DNA of 64,000 bases from Megamerina dolium. Lineage: Eukaryota > Arthropoda > Insecta > Diptera > Megamerinidae. Where the stretch lies: NCBI GenBank assembly GCA_963854835.1, contig OY978525.1:64884907-64948906 (forward strand). Reading direction: 5' to 3'. Shown here piece by piece: positions 24,958 through 36,662 of the stretch (position 1 is its first letter; every line of letters starts with the position of its first letter). The notes under the pieces are model-generated. The model was not told the origin of the DNA. It ran no database searches and saw only the letters and a program-made list of their open reading frames with translations. The translations under genes and the position numbers were made by a program.

Positions 24958-25646
24958 AAGGGTTATCCATTTTGCAGTTTCAAAAGTAAATGTAAATAAA
25001 ACACATATAAAATATTTTTTATCATGATATTTCTTTTTTATTATAAAGTTTGAACGTTGACATTATGTGTGAAATACTACATCATTTAAATGACTATTAC
25101 GCGAATTGTTGCAAGCATCGATTTTTTGAGGTAATTTTCTACCACTTTTTGACACATATTGGGCGGTATCTCAGCCATAACGTGACGAATGTTGGTTTTT
25201 AGGTGCTCAAGAGTTAAAGGTTTATCTGCATAATCACGGTCTTTCGCGTAGCCCCACAAAAAAAAGTCCAGCGGTGTCAAATCGCATGATCTTGGTGGCC
25301 ACTTGATATCGCCACGACGAGAAATTACGCGGCCAGAAAATTTCTCTTGCAATAAAGTCATATTCGCTCGAGTTGTGTTGTCGTATTCTTCAATAGCAGG
25401 CAAAAAAGAGTCGGTTATCATATGACCATAACGCTCCGAATTGATGGTGACAGTCGTTCCATCGTCTTTTTCGAAGAAGTAAGGTCCAATCACACCTACG
25501 GACCAAAGAGCGCACCAAGCAGTGACTTTTTGTGGATGTAGTGGCCTCTTTTCAATTGAAAAAGAAAGAAATTGTTTTAACAACTCAGTTTGACAGATGT
25601 CGAATTCTAGCCCTATACTTTTGAAACCGCGAAATGGATAACCCTT
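24958..25646 (-). mobile_element. DD41D (rosa-type) element, internally deleted copy
   Basis: The ends match those of 7107-8406 (AAGGGTTATCCATTTTGCAG and the complement of GGATAACCCTT). TA dinucleotides flank it at 24956-24957 and 25647-25648. At 689 bp it lacks about 600 bp of the 1300-bp element. Confidence 0.93.
25086..25583 (-). pseudogene. Deleted DD41D transposase ORF (165 aa)
   Basis: An open frame joins MLKQFLSFS (the N-terminal residues of the full ORF) directly to [17 protein letters not shown], removing both HTH domains and the first catalytic Asp. A second in-frame gap fuses EEYDN to TTRAN, removing the second Asp. [12 protein letters not shown] (third Asp) is intact. The frame stayed open but cannot encode a nuclease; it could at most make a truncated product. 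Confidence 0.9.
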
Positions 25647-25648
25647 TA

Positions 25649-25972
25649 TGTATGTATGTATTTGGCACTTAAAGCCCCAAAGGGATCATTGGCCGAGCTT
25701 CTCTTCCATTACTGTTGTGCGTCTTAAATTTTGGACAGTATTAGAATGGACCTATTTATTTTAGCCGGTTCCGAACTGCAGAACACTTGTGACATCACTT
25801 TTTCTGAGCTTTGTCATAGAGTTCTTTTTAGAAGCTTTTTCATGGCAAGTTGTTACTGTCGGAAAAATTGCCAATTGCTTGCCGACAGGTGGGTACCGTT
25901 CGAAAGAAAGATCATTTGGATATTAAATTTATTATGCATCAGCCGGATATTGAACCACGACCTGCAGATCAG
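25649..25972 (-). mobile_element. tRNA-derived SINE, copy 2, 5'-truncated
   Basis: The minus-strand body matches copies 1 and 3, including GGTACCCACCTGTCGGCAAG-like sequence and GGGGCTTTAAGTGCCA. The tail is (CATA)n rather than (TA)n. The tRNA-like head is cut at GATCTGCAGGTCG, leaving the B box but not the A box. There it joins LOA sequence through AGAA. Confidence 0.88.
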
Positions 25973-25973
25973 A

Positions 25974-26361
25974 AAAACCGGATCTAGATCCCAAAATCTG
26001 GGGGTTGCAGGGGTGTTAATGGGTGGAACGACGGACAATAAGGCTTCACCAGAGGCCTAGCTGTTAGCCGCACCACTCGTTCCCACCTCTGGAACTCAAC
26101 GAAATTACTGCAAGGGCGGACAGCACTGCCTCATGCGAAGTAGTGCTGATAGCCACGGCACGAAAAGTAGTGGAGGGGGTGGCGGAAAATGAGGCTTCTA
26201 AACAAGCCGAGCTTTTAGCCAGCCCAAAACTAATGGCAGCATCTGTCGTAGCGAACGGAACGGGTCTCGAAAGACCTAAGGCGGCGGCTGCGATGGTGTT
26301 GAACGAAGGCGAAGGTGTCACCAGGTCGGCAGGGAAGCTGGTTTGGAGGCAGCGTAAAATA
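25974..26361 (+). mobile_element. LOA LINE fragment (ORF1 region)
   Basis: It aligns with 9265-9660 and with the complement of 57715-58130. Shared words include AATCTGGGGGTT, GGACAATAAGGCTTCACCAG, GCACCACTCGTTCCCACCTC and GTGCTGATAGCCACGGC. Both ends are abrupt and no TSD is visible. Confidence 0.85.
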
Positions 26362-26700
26362 TCATGGCAACTGTAGTAAATGTCACAGGACGCTCTTTTG
26401 GAGCAGCCCTGTCCCGTCCATCGCATTTCCTGGAGAGCGGTGATGTCAGCTCTGTATTTTTTGAGGACATCAACCAGCTGGATAGGCGCACCCTCCCTAT
26501 AAGGGGACCGGACATTCCAGGTGCATATCCGTAAATAGTGGTACATTTTGCGTTTTCGGGGGTCATTAACAAACGCGGTAGTCCTTCCGAGACATTGCTG
26601 TTTTCTTCACTGGGGGAATTTTTTATGTTGCGGGTCCCAAGCCCAATGCGCAACCTCCAACCGCGGAGAATTTTGCCAGATGCACATAGTATATGACTAA
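26362..26700 (-). mobile_element. RTE-like LINE fragment (endonuclease start)
   Basis: The minus-strand frame at 26400-26546 reads LRICTWNVRSPYREGA then DITALQEMRWTGQG. This is the N-terminus of an APE endonuclease of the RTE type, which databases often label craniofacial development protein 2-like. Upstream, 26550-26700 has WRLRIGLGTRNIKN-like leader sequence. The rest of the element is absent. Confidence 0.7.
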
Positions 26701-27220
26701 TTTTTAAACTTATGTATTCCTAATGGGGATACTGTGAATTTCTTTCAATTTGTGGTTGGTTGGTAATAATATTCCTAAAACGCCAGTTGAAAGTGCAAGT
26801 TGCAAAATTTCAAAATAAAGTATTTTCTAATAATAGTAGATAAAACTAAGAAGTGGAAAATAAATAATAATTTAAAAAACTATAAAACACGCTTTATGGG
26901 AGTTAGAACTAAAAAATAGTAAAATAAAGTTTAATATAAATAATAATAAATGTAATATCGATATCATTTTCTTATGCATATTTCTATTACTCGTGTAATA
27001 TAATATATATATGGATAACAGGGAGATATGCATATAAATAACTTAACATTAATTTTTAATGTGCAAATATAATATTCTTCATTGTTTTAAAGATTTCTAA
27101 GTTATTTAAGCGAAGCGAAAGGGTAGAAAAAAATGACTACAGTCGGCTGGGGCCGACCAAATTATAAAATGCATATGTAGATTATATGCAAAAAGTTTGC
27201 TTTTCTCCTTTTCTTGTCTT
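26701..27220. other. AT-rich, no gene seen
   Basis: It has poly(A)-rich and TA-rich sequence only. No ORF, terminal repeat or RNA motif could be supported. Confidence 0.6.
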
Positions 27221-27224
27221 TTAT

Positions 27225-28320
27225 TTCCACTACTTTGTATGGGAGCTACATTAAGAAGTAGTGGGGCCACCAGTTTGTTGAGAAAAAATTTTAACATATA
27301 ATACTAATCTACACCCGAAATATAGTTGACTTTGACGAAGTATTTGGTAAGTTATGGGGTTTTAATATAAAAGTGGGTTTTAAGATAATTCCGAGGCTTA
27401 GTATGGGAGATATATAAAAAGTGGGCGTAATTTACCTCTTTCTTGTAACTCTAATTAACTTTGCAATATTAATACACACCTTAAATTTTGTTGTCCTACG
27501 CTGACTAGTTCGTGAGTTATAGCGGTTTAAATTTTATTATATTTTCGTAGTGTTGTTTTCAATTTAAAAGAAATTCGGTCATTTTGTATGGGGCCTGCTA
27601 CAAACAGTGGTCGTGGCAAGCCCATTTCTTCTAATCTAGTTATCTTTACAATGCTAATCGAAAACGTAAAAATGGTTGTTCTACGCTAAATAGGTTGTAA
27701 GTTATGGCGATTAAACAAACTTAATTTAATTCCTCGACTTTGAATGGGAGCCACAAAAGGTGTGGGTGTAGCATGCTGATTTTTTGCCAGATTATTTCCG
27801 ACTAACATATTAACGTAAGGATTAATTATGCTTGTTCTAGACAGAAGATTGCAGAAGTTATCGCTATTTCAAATTAGAAAAAAATTCGGTCATTTTGTAT
27901 GGGGGCTGCTATATACAGTGGGTGTGGCTGGCCCATTTCTGGCAAGGGTATGTAGCAGTAGCAATTTAACTCCACATGCTAAATATTGTTCTCCCAGATA
28001 GTATATTAAATGAGTTATAGCAACTTTAAGATTTTGAAAATTTCGAGGTTATTATCGAGTGTGGACGTGGCTGTTGACCGATCATGCCGAATATCATCAC
28101 CTGTACTCTTGGATCATTAGTTACTTACGCCAAATTTCGTCCAAATAGCTCAGTAATTGCTCGAGTTATCGTGCAAACCAGCCAGGTGACATACACACGG
28201 ACGGACATCACTAAATCGAGAATTGAAGCGACGCTGATCACTAATATATATATTTTTCTACAATTCCGGAGATTCCTTAAAGTGGTTGCACATACGTATT
28301 GTACTTATGCAGGGTATAAA
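27225..28320 (+). repeat. Diverged tandem block with ~155-190-bp units
   Basis: A motif like TTTGTATGGGGGCTGCTA followed by AGTGGGTGTGGC recurs at about 27232, 27400, 27583, 27742 and 27893. A second motif (GTGAGTTATAGCGGTTTAAA-like) precedes each at about 27345, 27510, 27700, 27855 and 28010. The clearest pair, AATTCGGTCATTTTGTATGG, is at 27572 and 27883. The block ends with GGACGGACATCACTAAATCG and GCAGGGTATAAAAAT, a signature I associate with common dipteran interspersed repeats but cannot name. Confidence 0.6.
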
Positions 28321-29176
28321 AATACAGACGATTAAGGTCTATAAGATGTAAGGCAAAGAATACTAAGGAATGGAAAGAGGCTCTCTCGCTCAGAGACTTT
28401 TCATTTTATATTTGTACTTTCCAACACGCATTCTATCCGTGTGCTCGCCACCTCTTGTTATTGCTTTCCTCTCTGGCCATTTTTGGCTTCTCGTTAGCGT
28501 TGCTCGTTTTCACATAACTTTTCATCATACAATTATAGCAGTAGAAAGGTAAGGAAAGTAATAGCAAAATAATTTTAAAATATTCATTTAATAAAATAAA
28601 ATGCCAAATAAACACAAACGAGCTACAACTTTTACTGTTTCACGTCATTTTTCACTAAAATTGTCCAATTATAAAAAATTAGTAAAATTAGTACTAGAGT
28701 TATTTTTCCACCCGTGAAAATCGAAACACACCATTAGTGGTAAATGGATTTTACTGCATTATTGCATTTAGATTAAAATTTATTCATATATTTATAAATC
28801 TAATAAAATCTTTGGAATTTTTACGTATATATTTAGGACATATATGTATATATACATTTACATAAACTGTATTGTATACAGCATTTACTCGTATCACTTG
28901 TAAATAATTCGTATGTGTAAAATGTTATTAACATTTTACAGTTACAAATACAAGCGTTTGCATCATTAAATTAATTTCTCCATACATTTGACACTTCTTT
29001 CGAATGAATATTTGTTTATTTGGATTTCGGTAATTTGTATATTTATTTGTATTTATTAGATGTGAAAATCGATTAAATAACTGCAAATCCTTTTAAATCA
29101 ATAACGTGTGTGAAAATTAATACGTAAAAAGCTCTCATATAACTTTTATATCCAACTATCATGCGGGGAATCTCCT
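28321..29176. other. AT-rich, no gene seen; one inverted repeat
   Basis: There are no supportable genes. A 25-bp imperfect palindrome (TGTAAAATGTT, 3-bp centre, AACATTTTACA) lies at 28916-28940. Confidence 0.6.
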
Positions 29177-29182
29177 TTTTAC

Positions 29183-31806
<2,624 letters not shown>

Positions 31807-31904
31807 AGCACATTGCTATTATAATAGTTTTTTAAGATTTGAATATAAATTGTAGATTTCCAAATAAGAAAGATACAATTAATCAATAAATATATGGAAA
31901 TAAA

Positions 31905-31952
31905 CACTATATATATATACATATATGTATACCTATATATATATATATATAT
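31905..31952. repeat. Short (TA)n tract next to family A copy 2
   Basis: This impure TA tract sits at the 3' end of family A copy 2 (minus), matching the position of the tract at 6899. Confidence 0.85.
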
Positions 31953-32612
31953 TGTGTATGTGAGAAAGATGCCGGTGGGCTCATACCTTGGTTGAGTTGT
32001 ACTGCTGAGAATTTTGATTCTGCTGCTTCAACCACCGACTGCCTCTTGCCTTAAAAGAATTAAAATTGTATTTGTGATTAATCGTTCTTAAATTATGGAA
32101 TAATAAATTATATATTATAAATATAAAAAAATCGACTTGACTAAACTACGATCCGAAATCCGGTGTTTTCGGGATTGTTGATGTTTGCTGGATATGTCAT
32201 TTCTCGCCATCTCCTTCGCTACTTGCAAACTATTGCTGTAAATAATTGATAGCATAACTTGCTGTCGCTGTTTGATTTTCTTCCATTGGTTCGCTTTATT
32301 AACTGTTGGTCTTATTGTTATGGTTGATGAGATGGTGTTGCTGCTGATATTTGCTGGATATGTCATTTATCGCCATCTCCTTCGCTACTTCCAAACTATT
32401 GCTGTAAATAATTGATAGCATAACTTGCTGTCGCTGTTTGATTTTCTTCCATTGGTTCGCTTTATTAACTGTTGGTCTTATTGTTATGGTTGATGAGATG
32501 GTGTTGCTGCTGATATTTGTGGTAGTTGTTGTATTCGCATTAGCACACTTTCCATCAACTTCCAAATTGTAAAGCCTTTCATTGGTGGCCAATACCATTA
32601 TTCAAAATATAT
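31953..32612 (-). repeat. Family A repeat, copy 2, right part
   Basis: Minus-strand homolog of 6513-6903. It opens TTGAATAATGGTATTGGCCA and ends CAAGGTATGAGCCCACCGGC then TCACATACACAATATATA. Its middle holds a CAG/CAA-rich ORF-like stretch (NANTTTTTNISSNTISSTI) with a 166-bp tandem duplication (about 32187-32352 and 32353-32518). The LC8-like segment is absent. The element resumes at 38632. Confidence 0.75.
32187..32518 (-). repeat. 166-bp tandem duplication
   Basis: Two head-to-tail copies share GCTGGATATGTCATTT, ACTTGCTGTCGCTGTTTGAT and the following sequence. They differ at a few bases (for example TTCTCGCC against TTATCGCC). Confidence 0.85.
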
Positions 32613-33049
32613 TGTTACGTTTTTATTCTGTGAACGTTTAATTCTATTTGAATTACCTTGTTCGATCACTGGATTCTGTTAATGATAACTGCAACACTTA
32701 TTTTGTACAACTATATACAGCAACAATTTATTTAATAATCTCTATTTACAATCAACACTGTTTACAATCAACTATTTACTATAACACTTAAATGTACTTG
32801 CAACTTTTGCCTCTGTATCAATGTTTTCGCAATCACGTTCGGAAGTAGATTGATTTCAATCCTCAACACTGGCTCTATTTATACTCTGTTGGCAACACCC
32901 CAGAATCTTCCTTTATCGAGATTCTTCTCTTCCTTTCTCGTTGGCTTGTTCTGGTTATCGCTTATTTCTTTTTGTTGACATTCGTTTCGATGCTGCCAAT
33001 AGAGTCAGTCACAATAGTGATGAGTAATCAACTATCGATACTCGTTACA
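32613..33049 (-). repeat. 3' LTR of Gypsy copy 1
   Basis: 437 bp, TG...CA on the minus strand (TGTAACGAGTATCGATAG ... ACGTAACA). It is preceded on that strand by the polypurine tract AAGAGGAGGGCAG at 33050-33062. Confidence 0.96.
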
Positions 33050-33062
33050 CTGCCCTCCTCTT
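33050..33062 (-). other. Polypurine tract
   Basis: AAGAGGAGGGCAG on the minus strand immediately before the 3' LTR is the usual plus-strand primer site. The same sequence precedes the 3' LTR of the second copy at 46351-46363. Confidence 0.85.
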
Positions 33063-33087
33063 AACCTTGTTCGTCCCGAACAAGTTT

Positions 33088-35766
33088 TTATACTTCCCCT
33101 CGATATGGCGCAAGTCGCTCCAAGTGCACTACTTTAAACTTTGCTCTTTTATTCCAGGCACGTTGAATGCGATACACTACGTCATTTATCTTTGCTATAA
33201 TCTCATATGGTCCTTCCCAATGAGTCTGTAGTTTAGGAGACAGGCCTTTCTTTCGTTGTGGATTATGAAGCATTACAAGCTCTCCTTCATAGAACCCTTT
33301 TGAATTTGCTTTCAAGTCATACCTGGCCTTCATCTTATCGCTTATCATCTGCGACCGCTCTCTGATGAACCGATGTACTTCATCCAACTGTTCCCGCTTT
33401 TCGCTAGTATAATTACCTACGGTTGATCTCGTTGGTGTTACGACTCCAAATTTTAAATCAGCTGGCAGTCTTAACTCGTTTCCAAAAATTGCCATTGCCG
33501 GTGTAGTAGCCGTCGTATCATGTTGTGCGCATCGATATGCCATGAGGAACATTGGTATATGTACATCCCAGTCTCTTTGGTATTTATCTACGACTTTTCT
33601 CAAATATTCCTCCAAGGTACGGTTAAATCGTTCTACCATGCCATCAGATTGTGGATGCAAAGGTGTTGTACGAGTTTTGTATATACCCAGCATACGGCAT
33701 ATCTCTTGGAATACAACTGATTCGAAATTTCGACCTTGGTCTGAGTGTAACTCCATCGGTACACCAAAACGAGTAACCCATTGGTTGACGAATACATCCG
33801 CAACTGTACTAGCTTCCTGATTTGGAATGGGGTATACTTCAGGCCATTTACTGAAGTAATCTATAACCACCAGAACATACTTGTTTCCTGCGTTGCTTAT
33901 TGGAAATGGCCCAGCTATGTCCATAGCAATTCGCTCAAATGGAGCACCCACGGTGTATTGGTGCATCTTACCTCGACTTTTCTTAGTGGGACCTTTGGCC
34001 ATTGCACATTGCTTACATTTCCGAATCCAATCAGCGACATGGTCATGACATCCAACCCAATAAAATCGGTTCTTTATTTTCTCGACGGTTTTGGTGATTC
34101 CCAAATGCCCTCCACTGGAGGCATTGTGATACTCAGCTATCACTTCATTTATTCTCGCCTTGGGTACCACTAGAAGATCATTAGTGATTTTTCCATCCAC
34201 ACTTTCCCATGCTCGGAATAAACATCCGTCTCGTAAGTGCAGGCTTTGCCACTGCGCCCAGTATGCCTTTGCTATTGGACTCTCATTAGCCATTTCTTGC
34301 CAATCTGGACGTATGCCCTGCTCCTTGTATTCCATAATCTTTACGAGATCTGGGTCGTTCCGCTGATCTTCTTGCACTCGTTCGGTGGTCCATGACTCCT
34401 CCGGCAATATATTCGTAAGTCGTATGTCGACAATGTGCTCCTTGCTTTCCACTCGAGAACAATGTTTACATTCCATTTTGCAAGGACGACGAGATAGAGC
34501 ATCCGCGTTGCCGTGATGTCCTCCTTTACGATGTTCGATGGTAAAATCATAACTCTGCAGCCTTTCAATCCAGCGCGCCAATTGTCCTTCTGGGTTTTTA
34601 AATTGCAATAACCACCTTAGCGCTGAGTGGTCAGTTCGTAGATGAAATGACTGACCGTACAAGTATTTATGGAAATACTTTACACATTCCAGTATTGCGA
34701 GCAACTCTCTTCGTGTGACACAGTAATTTCTTTCTGACTTCGACAGGATTTTACTGTAGTATGCTATTACTTTTTCTTGCCCATCTATGATCTGAGAGAG
34801 CACACCACCTATTCCATAGCCACTCGCATCTGTGTCCAACACAAACTTTTGACCAGGTACTGGATACGCTAATATTGGTGCTGAACAGAGTTTTTCTTTC
34901 AGCTGTTCGAATGCTTTCTGTTGGTCCTCGCCCCACACAAATGGTTTGTTCTTTCTTGTCAACTCATGCAGACTGCTGGCGATGTTTGCAAATCCAGGAA
35001 CAAATCGTCTATAGTAGGTGCATAAGCCTAGGAAGCTCCTTAGCTCTTGAAGATTCGACGGAATAGGCCATTCTTGAACTGCTGCTACTTTGTCCTCGTC
35101 GGTATGTACCCCTTCTGTTGTTACTTTATGACCAAGATATTTAACTTCTCGTCTGAAGAGTGAACACTTTTTCATATTCAGTTTAAGCCCTGCTGATTGT
35201 ATACGCTCAAATACTTCTTTCAACTTTTCCAGGTGGTCGTTAAAATCTTTTCCCATCACAATAATGTCATCGAGGTACACCAAGCACGTTTTCCAGTGTA
35301 GTCCTCTGAGTACACGCTCCATCAAACGTTCGAAAGTAGCTGGCGCATTGCATAAACCAAATGGCATGACTGTAAATTGCCATAGACCATCGCCAATACT
35401 GAAAGCTGTTTTCTCTTTGTCTTCCTTACCAAGTTCCACTTGCCAGTAGCCACTTTGCAAATCAAGAGTTGAGAACCACTTCGCACCAGATAGTGTGTCC
35501 AGAGTGTCATCGATTCTTGGCAGTGGATAGCTGTCTTTTTTCGTAATATCATTTAGCTTTCTGTAATCCACACAGAATCGAGTACTTCCATCCTTCTTCT
35601 TTACCAGCACAACTGGTGAACTCCATGGACTCGCTGATGGTTCAATAACACCTTGTTTCTGCATATCGGAAATCAGTTTAATGGCTTCGTCTCTTTTGGC
35701 CAATGGAACTCGTCGTGGTGCTTGACGAATTGGTCTAGAATCACCGGTGTCAATGTGATGCTTCAC
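33088..35766 (-). CDS. pol: Gypsy pol: reverse transcriptase, RNase H, integrase
   Basis: This 892-codon open frame covers RT, RNase H and integrase. RT has LDLQSGYWQVEL, MPFGLCNAPATFERLM and active-site LVYLDDIIVMG (about residue 165). RNase H has VLDTDASGYGIGGVLSQ, RRELLAI and LRTDHSALRWLL. Integrase has the zinc-finger H-H/C-C (EYHNASSGGHLG ... CKQCAMAKG), MDIAGPFP, LHSDQGRNFES and HPQSDGMVERFNRTLEEY, with D, D and E in place. A GPY/F-like C-terminus (HWEGPYEIIAKINDVVYRI) closes it. The first codon shown is GTG; the frame really continues from upstream pol (TTIVKHHIDTG) across a frameshift near 35770-35795. The ORF itself is intact. Confidence 0.95.
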   Translation of the reverse strand: MKHHIDTGDSRPIRQAPRRVPLAKRDEAIKLISDMQKQGVIEPSASPWSSPVVLVKKKDGSTRFCVDYRKLNDITKKDSYPLPRIDDTLDTLSGAKWFSTLDLQSGYWQVELGKEDKEKTAFSIGDGLWQFTVMPFGLCNAPATFERLMERVLRGLHWKTCLVYLDDIIVMGKDFNDHLEKLKEVFERIQSAGLKLNMKKCSLFRREVKYLGHKVTTEGVHTDEDKVAAVQEWPIPSNLQELRSFLGLCTYYRRFVPGFANIASSLHELTRKNKPFVWGEDQQKAFEQLKEKLCSAPILAYPVPGQKFVLDTDASGYGIGGVLSQIIDGQEKVIAYYSKILSKSERNYCVTRRELLAILECVKYFHKYLYGQSFHLRTDHSALRWLLQFKNPEGQLARWIERLQSYDFTIEHRKGGHHGNADALSRRPCKMECKHCSRVESKEHIVDIRLTNILPEESWTTERVQEDQRNDPDLVKIMEYKEQGIRPDWQEMANESPIAKAYWAQWQSLHLRDGCLFRAWESVDGKITNDLLVVPKARINEVIAEYHNASSGGHLGITKTVEKIKNRFYWVGCHDHVADWIRKCKQCAMAKGPTKKSRGKMHQYTVGAPFERIAMDIAGPFPISNAGNKYVLVVIDYFSKWPEVYPIPNQEASTVADVFVNQWVTRFGVPMELHSDQGRNFESVVFQEICRMLGIYKTRTTPLHPQSDGMVERFNRTLEEYLRKVVDKYQRDWDVHIPMFLMAYRCAQHDTTATTPAMAIFGNELRLPADLKFGVVTPTRSTVGNYTSEKREQLDEVHRFIRERSQMISDKMKARYDLKANSKGFYEGELVMLHNPQRKKGLSPKLQTHWEGPYEIIAKINDVVYRIQRAWNKRAKFKVVHLERLAPYRGEV

Positions 35767-36624
35767 GATGGTTGTTCGTCCTCAGTTTTTCCATTTGAAG
35801 AAAATATTGAACTGTACTTCTCCAATACTTGTAAAGCCTTTTCTTTTTGCTGTTTGGTAAGCACACCTGCCCATTCCTCCATCTGTGCTTTTATTTCCGC
35901 CTTGCCAGTTCCTGATCTTCCACTTTTTATCGACGAACCCTTTTCGCAGTCTACTACGGCAGTAACTTCCTGGCAATGACCAATCACCATTCCTTTCTTT
36001 ACAACTGTAGATGTATTAGTTGGATTTAAAATTCGCACCGGTACTATTCCATTTTCTTTAGGTTCTACTAACGTCCTACCAAGTATGATGTTTTTATTCG
36101 TTATTTCTTTATCTGCTTCCACCAGCCACAACTTGCCTGTCCCATCATCCACATTCATCTGTGCCCATATCACCGCTTCTGATTTTGCTGGAACCTCTTG
36201 GCGTTGACATGCCAGTACTCGTTTGATGTTCCCACTACGCTTGTAACCGATGTTCAATGGTAGTTCGACATTTGCATAACGTAGTATCCGTTGATTTAAA
36301 TCTAACGTAAATCCGTTGTCAATCATAAAATCAACACCAATTATTACGTCATCGATGATGTCGGCCACAATGAATTCATGTTCCCATGTGCAATTTCCAA
36401 TAGATACTCGTTTCTTTATCTTGCCCAGAATTTGTGCATCCTCACCCGTTGCCGTTTATTCCCATTAAAGGCTCAAACCTTTTTACCAAATCGCTCTTGA
36501 TTATAGAATGTGATGCACCAGTGTCCAGGGTTAACATGAATTCCATATTGTCCAATTTTCCATCAATAGTCAAGCTGCTTGGCACACGCTGTAGTTGTGA
36601 AATGTGAATGATGGGGCAACCCAC
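35763..36624 (-). pseudogene. Gypsy pol: protease region, two frameshifts
   Basis: 36442-36624 carries the aspartic protease motif FMLTLDTGASHSII. A one-base-type shift near 36440-36460 moves the frame; sequence continues as TATGEDAQILGKIKKR into 35763-36368 (DDVIIGVDFMIDNGFTLDL). A second shift near 35770-35795 restores the frame used by RT. The two shifts compensate each other. In view of near-identical LTRs, consensus errors are a real alternative. Confidence 0.85.
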
Positions 36625-36662
36625 TGTTGGAGTCAGTTCACGCCCCGCTGAACTGACTCGAT

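Noticed and set aside
26361..26546. Host gene resembling craniofacial development protein 2
   Set aside because: That database label is commonly attached to RTE-type LINE endonucleases. The frame is a short fragment beside other LINE debris.
27106..28552. Short ORFs in the AT-rich gap (27106-27297, 28084-28335, 28370-28552)
   Set aside because: 60-83 codons without recognisable motifs, overlapping diverged tandem units, on both strands.
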